From Monocercomonoides exilis (Eukaryota; Preaxostyla; Oxymonadida; Polymastigidae): a stretch of DNA of 64,000 nucleotides. Of the stretch, positions 47,626 to 59,200 are shown one piece after another. Below the pieces are notes generated by a model. The model was not told the origin of the DNA. It saw only the letters and a list, made by a program, of their open reading frames with translations, and ran no database searches. Location: contig LSRY02000057.1 of NCBI GenBank assembly GCA_001643675.2, positions 64,501-128,500 on the forward strand. The letters are read 5' to 3'. Numbering within the stretch: the first letter of the stretch is position 1; the number at the start of each line of letters is the position of its first letter. The translations under genes were made by a program, and so were the position numbers.

Positions 47626-49306
47626 TGAAGGCATTTGGCTTGATTTTTTTTTATTAGTCCGTATGTTGCATAGCCATCGAAGAAAGACAGAAAACAGATG
47701 ACAGAAAATGAGCAAGCGAAAAGGATTATGAGAAAAAAAAGAGATTATCTTCTATTCAAAATAGATAGCACCATCTGTCTTTGAGGCATATTCATAAAAT
47801 TTTATTCGAAATTCACTTCATTCAATTTTCTTGTAATTGCTTTCCATTTCGATATTTTCTTTTTCACCTCCTTCACCTCCTTCACCTCCTTCACCTCCTT
47901 CACCTCCTTCACCTCCTTCACCTCCTTCACCTCCTTCACCTCCTTCACCTCCTTCACTTCCTTCACCTTTTTCATCATCATCATCATCATCATCATCTTC
48001 TTCTTCCTCCTCCTCCTCTTCTTCACCTTATTCACCTTTTTCACCTTCTTCTCCAACTTCTTTCTCCCCGTTTTGCTTCTTCTGTATTTTATTCGACTTT
48101 TAATACGATAGTATTGGAGAATGGAGGGGAAATAACAAAGGAAAACGTTTTCAATTGATTATTCAACAAGCTTCATCAAGATTACTTATTCGGTACCTTC
48201 ATCTTCTCATTTCACGCTCAGCCAGCCAAAAGGCAGTTACGTGAGCGAATAAATGCATTTGTTGAACATCTGGATCATTTAAAAGCGGATTTGGAAGAAT
48301 GGATTAATGGAGTATTTCATGAATCATTTGCAAAGCAAGGGAAATGAAGAAAAATGAAGAGAAAAAGATGGAAGAAATGAAAAATTGAGGGAGATCAGCC
48401 AGAGAGGCTGAACGAAGATGGAAAATGATTGATGAATGAAGAAACATTCATTTATGCGAAAACAAAGCAGCTGAAGAGACAAAAAGAATGGAAAGAAGAA
48501 CTTTTGGATAATTTTGTTAGAAAAGAATGCGAGCAAGGCATCTTCTCTTTCTCCAACAATAGGCAAAGGCAGATAAAAACAGAATGATGAAAGAAAAAGG
48601 AAGAGAAAGAGATGGAATCTGAGTGAAATTTTGAAGAATTTCATTTTGAGACGAAATGAATGAAACGAGTGCCCTTATTCAAGAAGAAGAGATAAAATGG
48701 AATGAAGAGAAAAGCAAAGGAAGACAATAAGGAATAAAGGAAATTAGAGATAAAAGATGAACAAAAATGAGAAGAATGAGAAGGGCAATTAATATTTATT
48801 TACATGTTCTGTCATTTTCATTCTGAACTGGAGTATTGTATTAGATTCTTTTCAGCCATGTTTGTGCTTGTTGTATTTGGTGCTCACGAAGTTGATGCCT
48901 GAAATCTTTAACGAACATTTCTTCATTGATGCCTTTTCATTCTTCTCAATTTTTTTCATTTCATATTTTGCCTTCTCCTTCTCAAATTCAAAGAGAAAGC
49001 GATGAGAAAGAGTATCAGCAGAGTTAGCCAGAGGGGAAAAGAGGAAATAAATGAACCGAATTTTTTTTTGAAAAAACGAATCTGTTTGAAGAAGATATGA
49101 TGCAAATATTCGTTCAACGAAGATTCTTGATGAAAATAATTGAAAAGAAAAGAAAAGAATGGAATTTTTAACATTTCTTTTTTTAAAAAAAAGGAAACAA
49201 AAACATTAATAAAAATTCTTCAAATAATTTTTGTTGTAATTTTGTGAAATGATGAAAATTGAAAAAGACAGTTTTTGATTCACAAAATGAAATGAAATGA
49301 ATTTGG
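47626..49306. other. Spacer between the inverted family copies
   Basis: Contains the 9 bp minisatellite (listed separately) and a short coding-like stretch at 48203-48346 on the plus strand (RQLRERINAFVEHLDHLKAD and on, then TGA). I cannot assign the latter; it may be a relic. The remainder is purine-rich low-complexity DNA. Confidence 0.5.
47863..47970 (+). repeat. 9 bp minisatellite (TTCACCTCC)n followed by (CAT)n
   Basis: Ten perfect tandem units and two degenerate ones, then about eight CAT repeats (47972-47998) and CTT/CCT runs to about 48020. One strand would encode Ser-Pro-Pro repeats and the other Lys-Glu-Val repeats, but no supporting gene context exists. Confidence 0.95.
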
Positions 49307-50769
49307 TTAAACATTCACAAAATAATCTGAAATATTCAATGATAATTCATTATAGTTTTTGCTGTTCAAAAACTTTATGATTTTGAAAAAACTTGTGATA
49401 ACATCTTCATGTCCTTCTTCTTCCATCTTTTCAAACACTTTTCTTTTCGACTCTTTTCTTTTTGCTTCTTCCATTTTAACTTTCTTTTTTCTTTTCAATA
49501 GCCCTGAAATTGCAATGAAAAACATCAAGCTACAATATGCAATTTTGTTATTTAAAATTGGCTGCTGAATCACCTCCAAAACAGCATCAACAGCTTCTCT
49601 TTTCAACATATCATCAACATTCACAGCTTCATTTCTCACCACCGCTTGAAATAAACAAATGCATTGCTTGCAAATTTCTATGTGATTAACCTTTGCTTCC
49701 CGTAAGACTCCCACAATACTTCCTATAAGCACGGTATTAACTTCATTCTCCAATTTGAATGCTGACAAGAAAGAATCAATAGCATCGATCCATTTCCTGA
49801 TAATAAGCACTTCTTTCACTTCTGTTTCTTTCTTTCTTTCTTCTTCTTCTTTTCTCTTCCAGTCGACACATTGAGACAATTCTTCTATCTCTCTTGTTGC
49901 TTCCTTCACAAAATGAAGTTCATTCACAACCACTTCTTCCAAACTTTCGTCTTTGAGTGAGCGATAAATCAAAAACCCCCAAATAGACTGATACGCATGT
50001 CGAGTTAGGTTGCGATGTTCCTGATGATATTGGATTATCTCTTTGATTTCATTCAAATACAGTTTTTCTCCCATATCCTGATTGAAAATTGAAAGAATAA
50101 AAATGATTGAAAAAATGAAATGGAAGATATCATGCATCATATCGAATATAACTCAATCCCAACAATGCCATTTCCACTTCTTTTTGTGTATTTTCACCTT
50201 TCTCTTTCTTCAAGGCAACTTTCAGAAGACAGGGCACACAAATCGACATCAATTTTGACGAAGGTTTGACGTGAAGCAAAAGACAACATTCACAAAGGTC
50301 AATTTGTAATTTTTCATTTTTTTCATCTATTTTCTTCTTTTCTTCTTCAACAATCATCTTCTCAAATCTTTCGTTCAGCAAAGATCTTTCAAAGTGATTA
50401 ACCAAACATTCTTTATCGCATAGTCATATCCAAGAAGCTTCAATAAATAAATCGCATTTTCCATTGACAGCTTCTTTTCTTCAATCATTTCATTGATTGC
50501 ATCAAATGGTTCTTCTGTAAAAATAGAATAAAAATCATCTTGATCCATTTCGTTTATGCATTCGTCCATTTCTTCGATTATCTGTTTCGTATCGCCATCT
50601 GCACATTCTTCCAGTTTACAAAGCAATTCTTCCAAAATAATGAAAGAACATAAATAAAGTACCTTCAAACAACAGTCACAATAAACAAACTTGAAAACTT
50701 ATCCCTGAGAGATAGCTCCTGAGCATCATCATCATTTTAAACTTCATTGTCCATTTCCATTCTGTTCAT
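49307..50769 (-). pseudogene. Member of the same repeated family, copy 2, 3' half intact
   Basis: The minus strand starts MNRMEMDNEV and hits TAA at codon 11, then resumes with QELSLRDKFSS. The join to LEELLCKLEEC is unclear, and a one-base frameshift occurs near 50.40 kb (KNVW to NHFERSLLNERFEKM). The intron at 50078-50135 sits at the same place as in copy 1 but its donor is GCATGA instead of GT. After it the frame is open to the typical ending LNISDYFVNV with TAG. The middle has YLNEIKEIIQYHQEHRNLTR and VDWKRKEEEE. It is probably a pseudogene, more recently decayed than copy 1. Confidence 0.75.
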
Positions 50770-51782
50770 TGTTTGCAAAGATCAATTTGTGCAAAATTTC
50801 AAACATAAAACAAAACAATAAAAAAACAAACATTGTTGATTGTTGAAGAAAAAAAGGCAAAAGCCAAACTCAATTCCTTTGCTTTGAAAAAATCAGAGTT
50901 AAAAAAAAAGAAGTCACAAAGATAATAAAACAGGCAATTGTTTGCAGAATGCAAAAGAATCGAAATCTTTCTGATCGAGACAACAATAATTCATTTTATG
51001 AAATGGATGACATTTTAATGAAAAATTGAACAAATTGAGAAATATCCCACATGTTTGTGTTGAATAGAAATGAAATATCTATTTTCGCATTCTGAGCCAC
51101 ATGAAGAAGAAGTGAAAAGACTATGAAAAGATCTTTGCAAATAAGAGACAAAAAATAAACAGTTTGTTGATTAATTGTGTGTGAACTTTTATATCCCTTC
51201 AAATGAAAAATTTAATATTAGTTTTTCATTTTATAGTACTCACATTTTGAGTTGTCTGGAAGCTTTCCTTCATTGAGATGATTCTTTGTGTAATATCAAA
51301 GTGCTTGTTGGTTTCAGTGAACATTTCAAATATAATGTATTGAGCAAAGTTGTTTGCTGTTTGGATGTTTTTTTATTTAGTCCATTTCTTGAGGGGTTGT
51401 TCATGCGAAAGGAGGATTGACGGATTGGATCAAGTTTTCGTTATAACTCACATTTTCGATGTTTGAGCAAATGACAGTTGGACACCTTAGGGAACGAATC
51501 AGAGCAATAATGAATGACATAATTGATCGGAAAATTAAATTGATTTTTTAATCAAAGGATTTTGAAGCTGAGCGAAGATGAAAGAATTCGTGATGGTGGA
51601 GGGAGATTTATGCAATATGCAGGACAAAGAACATAATGAATGTTGAGTTCATTTCAGAACAAAAATTGCCTATTTGTGTTACTGCTTTATGCGTATTATC
51701 CTGAAAAGAATCTTGTTGCCTTTTGTTGAAAATCATCATTTTGAATATTGTTGTCGATTATCATTGATCCCTCAATTTCAGC
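50770..51782. other. Spacer, possible minor relics
   Basis: About 1 kb AT-rich. A short stretch at 51464-51540 reads GHLRERIRAIMND on the plus strand and resembles the RQLRERINAF stretch at 48.24 kb. Both could derive from one lost gene. Otherwise nothing. Confidence 0.4.
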
Positions 51783-52916
51783 ATGGATTTCAACAAAACA
51801 CAGAAACAATTCGAACGATATCAAAATGAATTTGCCAAGACAGACGGGCAACAGTTGAAGTGTTTGATCATGCAAAGGTGTGTAATCCAAAGAAAGCTGC
51901 ATTTGTGTTGCATTTTTTCAAAAAAGGTTTTACGAAAGAAAAAGGAAAACACGAGAAAGATGTGAAAGAAGAAAAATATAAATCACAATTATCATCAACT
52001 GTTTCATCATCATCTTTTTTCTTCCTCCTCTTTCCTAACCTCTGCTCTCCACTGTTTTCCTTCTTTCTTCATCCGGTTGCATGGCTTCTGTGTCATTCCT
52101 TCATCAGCCCTCTTCCTCCTCTTCCAATCCTCTGCAACATCTCCCTCGCTCTCCCAAGGCATTCCCATTCAGTTTTATTCTGCTCTATTGGCTGTGGCAA
52201 ATCGGCGCTGCTTGCATCGATTCTGGGAGAGACAATCTGTTTGGAAAGGAAAGGCTATTTGAGTGTGAAGGTGGCTTATATGCCTCAGGTGTGAAAGTTC
52301 GAAAGAAAAAAAATACAAATAAATCTCTGCTTCTTTTTTTTCTTCTTCTTTACTGATTAATATTGTTTTCATCTGTTTTTTCACTTAATTTTTACCCCCT
52401 TTTTCTGATATATATCATTTCTTTCCTCCTCTATTTCCGTTGCAAATTCCCAACGTATTCAACATCACCATCAAATCCAACATCCTCTTTCGTTCAACTT
52501 TCAACACTCCATCTACCACTTCCTCGTTGTTCAATAATTCTGTTTGGAACAAAACTTATCCATTCTTCCTGGAGGAAGAGAAGAGGAAGTGGGGCAAATG
52601 TAGAAATAACCTGTTGGCAGTGCAACTTGTTTGGATAACTCTGGCGAAAGCAGTCTTTTCATCTGATGAGATGCTTCTGTTTGATGAGATTTTTGAAAGA
52701 ATCGATACTCATGTTGGACAGACACTGGTTACAAAGACCAACAATCATCTTCAAAAAAGGGGACACGGTGCTGTCTTGACAGCAACACACAACACGATAT
52801 ATATGTCTTGTTTTGGCACAGCCATCGCGATTGGAGGAAGACAGTGGGATCAGAAAGACAGGAAGGGCGGAAGAGTTAAAGGGGATTGTGAAGAAGATGA
52901 GGGTGTTGATAAGTGA
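51783..52916 (+). pseudogene. Relic of an ABCC-type ABC transporter ATPase domain
   Basis: Recognisable in pieces: a Walker A remnant IGCGKSALLASILGE (near 52.20 kb), then VAYMPQ for the Q-loop, a lost signature motif before ITLAKAVFSSDE, a Walker B-like LLFDEIFERIDTHVG (near 52.69 kb) and a His-switch-like TATHN. The order and the DxHVG pattern are typical of the first nucleotide-binding domain of MRP/ABCC transporters. Frames change between pieces, the LSGGQ core is missing, and no membrane domains are visible. It is non-functional as read. Confidence 0.6.
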
Positions 52917-53824
52917 GGAGAATGAAGAAAGGAGGGAAGAAGAAGAAGAAAAGATGAAAGAGTTAGAGAACTTTTTTAATATGATTTTGAAAACAATTTT
53001 GAAAAAAAGATTGAAGATGCAAATGACATTTCTTCGCCATCACATCGTCTTCGTCTTTTTCTTAATCTTTGTTTTTTTTTTTGCAGCTTCTTTTCAGATG
53101 ACATTCAACAAGAGTTTCATCATTCCGAAGTGTTTGAACAGTTCAATTCAGCAGAGATTCCGAATCGAGCCAAAATATTTTGATTTCATATTCCATTCAC
53201 AAATTCAAAAAAGAAAATAAAATTTGGACAATGTTTTTCTTTTCATTCAAATCTTCTTCTTCTTCAACTCATTCGATGAACAACAAAAACATTTGCATTT
53301 CAATTTCATTCAAATTCTTATCGAATTAATCAGGAGACCTTGCCTTTCATTTCTATTCATCAAAGCAAAATGAATATTCACACTTTCATAGAATTAATGC
53401 CAGGACAGACGCAGCAAAGAAATGGGCTATTTTGAGCTGGAATAGCAGATCATCAGGCATTCAACAGAAAAAGGAGATTGAATCCGAGTGTTTTCATTGA
53501 AAACTGAAAGAGGTGCAGATAAAGGAGAAAGAACGTTGAAGAAATTCATTGATTAAATTAATGAATTCAAAAATAACCTTTGATTAATCTCACAGCTTGA
53601 AAACAACAGCGAATTGAGAAAATAAAATGAGAAAGGAAATCAATAAAGAGTGAAGTGCTTGTTTGAATGAAAATTCTATGAAACAATAGAATAAATGCCC
53701 GATAAGCAATGGTGATTTCATCAAATGCACATGTGAGATGTTTTCTTCTATTTTGTGTGCCATCTCTTCAAATATCTTCGACCGTGCCATCACTCACACA
53801 TAAATTCACATTTTGTCTGCTCAT
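52917..53824. other. Spacer without recognisable genes
   Basis: About 900 bp, AT-rich, with only short frames. No repeat or motif of note seen. Confidence 0.5.
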
Positions 53825-54430
53825 TCAATAATATTTGCCAACGTTCTTCACCTTCTTCAGAAGCCCCGTCGCATTGTGCGCACTCTTGCAGGACATCTTT
53901 GATAACCGACAATGCATTGCTTTAATGCCAAGCATGTTTTCCATATGTTCATCATCAGCTGTGTTCCCGTTGATAAAGATTTATTAATCGACATTCCAAT
54001 CACAGAATGCTTCTGTTCTGTCATGTCCAACAGCCGAGTTGTCTTTCCGAGTGATGTTTCCCATGAAAGTGAACAAAGGTTCTTTCACAGAAGCAACAAA
54101 TGATTCGCACACAAAATACATATCTCTTCCGACACAGGCCTTGTTGGCTGAAAACACGATATTGGTGATGGAAAAGGTTGTGGATGACACTTGTGAGCCT
54201 TCATTGAACTCGAACATGAGAGCACCGCCTCTTCCTCCAGAACTTGTATCATCGCTCACACAGCAGGTGGAGAAGGTTGTGTTCCTCACAGAAAATGTGT
54301 TGGCAGTGGAAGATGAGGCGAATGAGATGCACCCGCCATCTGTGGCAGTCTGTTGGCTCAACTGTGATGAGTTGATGTTGGTCATGGTGCAGTTGGCGAG
54401 GGAGAGGGAGAGGAAACTGGAGAAGGATGG
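53825..54430 (-). pseudogene. Fragment of a beta-helix surface protein
   Basis: The minus-strand frame reads TNINSSQLSQQTATDGGCIS, then GGRGGALMFEF and NKACVGRDMYFVCESF. This matches the GGCIS, RGGAL and GRD-(I/V/L)-(F/Y)-V blocks of the two intact surface proteins. After WNVD two TAA codons occur, but the same frame then reads IFINGNTADD and CRLSKMSCKS, a mutated form of the CGx(6)PC module motif. About one module of a lost paralogue remains. Confidence 0.75.
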
Positions 54431-56234
54431 AAGGGAGGTGATGGAACATGTTGAAAGGAAGAAGAAAAAGAAGGAAAGAACGAAGAAGAGTTTATGAAGA
54501 AGAAGAGAAGCGAATTCCTAAAGTGTTTGCGTGTGGATTGAAGATGAGTTTTAAATTGAAATAGGATTGTGTAAAAAATGATAAATTTGGGATGAAGGAA
54601 AAACAAAGAGGAAGGAAAATGAAAAAAGATAATCTTCAGATTGAGAGGAGAAAGAGTTGATGTGATTGATCCAGTTGTTGATCTTGGTGGTGATTGTTTA
54701 TCCATTGTTTTATATTTTTTTTCCAAAAGTTGTCAAGCCGCCCAGCTGGAATGGTGAATGACAATTCTATTTATGAAGAGGAAAAAATAAATCAATTGTT
54801 TTTTTATTGATTTATAATGCATTTTTTCACCCCCCATTTTCTTTTTGAAAAGATTTGTTCAATTGGATACGATGCATTTCTTCAACTTAATCTTCGTTCG
54901 TAATTTCAACAATTGATTTTTTAACCTTCGTTTTTTATTTTTTTTTTTTGATCTTCTTGAGAAGTTATTAAAAATTCCACAAATATTAACTTATTCTTAA
55001 TTTTTTGGCATATTTATCGATAAAGATTGAACAACATCATAAGTTCTAAAAAAAAAAATCAAACTCTCATTTTTCGCTTTTCAGGCATTATTTGGATGTG
55101 GGATTTCATTGGATGATTCTTTTGATTGTCACTTTACAGATGTCTGAGGAAAACATGATAATCATTTGTTTCTCAGATCTTTTGAAGATTATCAGAATCT
55201 GTTTGTTTGTTGAGGAAATATTCTGGTTAAATAATTTAAACGAAATGTTTCATCATTTGTCGTGAAACGTGAAAAAATGATAATTCATTTTCCAAAAACA
55301 AAGTGGATGAATGCAAAAATGAAATGAGTATGAAACAAAAAAGAATTGATTAACTAATATTGAAGGAGTTACATGGATGGATACACATGTGATGAATAAT
55401 AAATAATGAAAAATGTTTGCTATTTCAAAAAATAAAGAATGACAACAAAAGAAGGTGAAAGCCATTTTGAAGATCATTCTTTGAACAGAATAGAACAAAA
55501 GCAAATGGTGAAAGAATTAGAAAAAATTAAAGATAATGATTACAACTAAATTTGTCACGGAATAAAGCAACTGAATTTAAAAAAAATCAGAGTTACAAAT
55601 ACAAAAATGAAAAACAAGTTCAAAGAAAACAACTGAAAATAATCCACTTCAAAATCGATATTGGTCAAACAAACACAAAACATCTTTTTCATCAATAGAA
55701 TTCTTTTGTTTGAAAGAAAAGCAAAATTGTGGCAGCTTGTAAAATAAATCTTCAAATGGCAGATTCTTCAAGTATTTTCCAAAAATACAGCAAAGATCCA
55801 ATCTCCTGCATTGAAAATCATGTGCAAATGATGGAGCCAGCTGACAACTCAAAAATTCAATCATCTGCCACACAAAAAACAAACAAAAGCAATTCTTCTG
55901 TTCTCTTCATGTTAGTTGTGTTCATAATGTCCGTTGAACTTCATTTTCTTCATCAGTCTCCAAAAATGTTAATTTATTCATCAATAACAATCAAACATCG
56001 CTCTTTGAATGCAATACATCAAAATTTAGATTTTCTCCTGTGGGTGATCAAGTGAGTTTTTGATCGGATGCTCCTTCAAAGAGACAATTGACTCAACATC
56101 TGAACAGCTGAACAGACCATTCGAAGAATACAAAAGTGTAGAGAAATATATTAATATCATTATCTTTCTTCTCAAATGCATTGGGAAAAGGATGAAAGAA
56201 AAGACAAATATCATGATCACCATCATTTTCACCA
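54431..56234. other. Intergenic region downstream of surface paralogue 2
   Basis: About 1.8 kb AT-rich DNA with no believable reading frame. It includes the 3' flank of the second surface gene, and does not resemble the 3' flank of the first one at 23.9-24.2 kb. Confidence 0.5.
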
Positions 56235-59200
56235 CTAGCACATGCTTTCCAGTTCCCCTCTGCTTCCTGAGTCTCTGCGTCGCTCACTCTCCCCATCACA
56301 CCCACTGAAGCATTCAACAGCATCTGTCATTGTGAGCACAGCAGCACCTGGTGGGAAGCGCTGGATGAACTCGCGTTTCAACAAAGCCAAAGTTAGCCTC
56401 TGAGAGGCACACCCTGACAAACAGCACTTGGCAATATTCTCCATCGAGGATGTGCTGATGCTTTCGAAATTCGGTCTCTCCCCATTCACTATCTTCTGCC
56501 CTGCCACTTCTGCCTCATAATCTCCAAACGGGATTTGAAGAGTCAGGCACTCCCACAACATCATCCCAATCGAGAAGACAACCGACTCCTTTGTTGCTCC
56601 CATTTTCTTATTGATCAGCAGCTCAGGTGCCTTCCACCTCAAGCACTCTTTTTTGAAAGCATCCTCATCCTCAAAAGCAGATGAGGGCAGAGAGTCTTCA
56701 TCATCATCATTGCCACTGGCAGATGTTACAACAGTTGATGATGAGATGGATGATGAATCTGAATCATCATCAGACAATAAGTCTGAGTGCATCACAATGC
56801 AGATGACCATGTGCTCGGAGAAGAGAACAATGTGAGGGCTAAGATTATCAAGAGATTGAAGAGGATTTTCCATCTCATCAAAGGAGTGAAGAGCTCCATT
56901 CGCCACCCAGAACAGGATCTGTGCAGCTGTCATTTCTCTCTCTTGAAGACTTCCAATCGCCATCTCTTTCTTCTCATTCCTGCCATGAAGAAGCATGAAC
57001 AACGAATCCCTCAGATCCACAATCAGCTTCTCATGAGGAGATGAGCAGGCCATTGCATCCACCAAGTTCGACATCGATGAGGTGGTTGGGCACAAATCCT
57101 CCCCTCGAACAAAAGTGGAATCTGAATCAGTTGAACAAGTGGAAGAAATTGACGGTGATGGTGTTCTTTTCCTTATCTCTTCTTCTTCATCTTTCTCCAA
57201 CATCCATTGAGGAATCTTGTCTGAGTCTCTCCCCAAGATATATTCAGTTGAACCACTCTCAGATAGAAGATGCTCTGAAGACTCTGAATGTTGCATATTC
57301 GTATCATACACCCTCTTCTTCATCCTTTCTTCATTCTTTTTCTCAGCTTCTCTTTCTGCTCTCCTCCACTGCTCCTCAGGCGACATCTCCATCGTCACCA
57401 TCTCAAATGCTTTGGGATCCTTTCTGATGTTGTCATTCACAATCTCTCTCAGATCTTTTGCTTCATTCTTTGCCTTTCTCCATCTGACCGTTGAAATAAC
57501 TGCAATAATCAGAATGATAAGAAGAATAAATGCCATGATGATCACAATCAACAACCAATAAGACTTCCCTTCTTTTCCTCCTTCGGCAAGCTTTCCTTCT
57601 CCATTTGTTTTTGATTTTGTTTTGTTCTTCAGTATCTGTGGAGAAGTTGCAGCCAATTGTTTTCCAAACAGAATCATCACAGACACCTCTGTTTCATCTG
57701 CAACCTTTGAAAAATTTTCAGATGTGATTGTTCCAATCACCTCAGTTTCTGAAATAAAGCCATCATCCTCAAACTGATGTGTCTCAACCAACTCCACATC
57801 TCCTGTTTTATACACAAGTCTGAATGACAAGTCACAAGGAACAAACAGTGATCCCTTGAATTTGATAAAAATGTTGCTTCCATTTTCACTGATTGAAACC
57901 TCTTCCAGTTTTTGGATGAAGAAAGGAGATGACCTTTCTGCTGCTATCCCTCCCAAATCACATCCATCATTCAAGATCCAAAGAGAAGAATTATCTTTTA
58001 CCCCATCTCCCCCTTTCAAGCTGGATATAGTCAATGAGGCAGAATCTGAGCAAATGATGTTTCGGCGAAGAGAGGGATATTTTTCAATGAATGGATTGTT
58101 GTTCATAAACTCCCCTTTCTCGATTGTCACATTGTCAGCAGACACTGATAATCCACCCGATGAAGCATTCATTATTGTCACATATTTCATCGTTATTGTT
58201 GAGTTTGTTGAATGAACAAGAGACCCATTCCATTTGCATATTTCTTCAAAATTATTGTTTCTCTCATTTTCACTTTCTTTTCCAAGCACTCCAACAAATC
58301 GACATAAATCCATCAAAGCATCAATCGCATTGCTCAATTCCATAATGCTTCCTTTGTCAGACATGGAACAGCAGTTTGAGCAAGAGCAATTAGAAAGAAC
58401 CATTTGAGCAGAAGTTGAAGAAGCCGAGAGAACAGAAGCTCCATCTGAATTTCTTGAACAGTTGTTGAATGAGGAGCTTCTAATGGAAATTGTTCCTGAA
58501 GTTGAATCATTTATTGAAAAGATGCAGCCATCAGACAGCTTCACTCCATCTGCATCAATTCCATTGAATACAACTTTTTTGCATCCATCGATCACAAACA
58601 CATTTCCCATCGCTTCAAAATTATCCATTTTCACATTTGTCATTGATGTCTCATTTCCACAAAGCAGAAACGAAGGTTTCTTGAATGAAAGGAGTGACAC
58701 TGAGCAGTTGTCAACATGAAGAATTCCATTTCCAATGCTCAGCAATGTTGAATTAAGAAAAACAGCAGGCTGATTGTTGCTTGACCCTCCATCAGAAGAG
58801 AAATCAACAAATGAAAGAGAAAGCTGTCCACTTGCCTCATGAATGATAGAACTTCCAGAATAAGAAAACGATTGATCAAAGTTGAATTTCAATCTCTCAA
58901 ACCGAACATTCTCTGATGTTGTAATGAGATTTCCCTCATTGATATTAATTGTTGAGTTCAGATGCACCAAAGCAGCTAACTGAGATTGCAACGAGTGGAT
59001 AATCACATCCTTTGCTTCGCATTCCCCGTTCATGACTGTTTCCTCTGAAACCATCAGCTGAGAATACGATGACGGAATAATGTGTTGCACTCCCTGATTC
59101 AATGATTGACAAGGCATGCTGAACTCTCCACACTGCTTGCTATCTATTGAGTTTTCAGAAACTGAAGATACAAATATCGTCTCACTCTGATATTTCACAA

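Noticed and set aside
47863-47970. CRISPR-like array
   Set aside because: Units are contiguous 9 bp tandem repeats without spacers, in a eukaryotic genome.
47781-48158. Ser-Pro-Pro or Lys-Glu-Val repeat protein
   Set aside because: It is only the 9 bp minisatellite and adjoining CAT/CTT runs read in frame; nothing conserved on either side.
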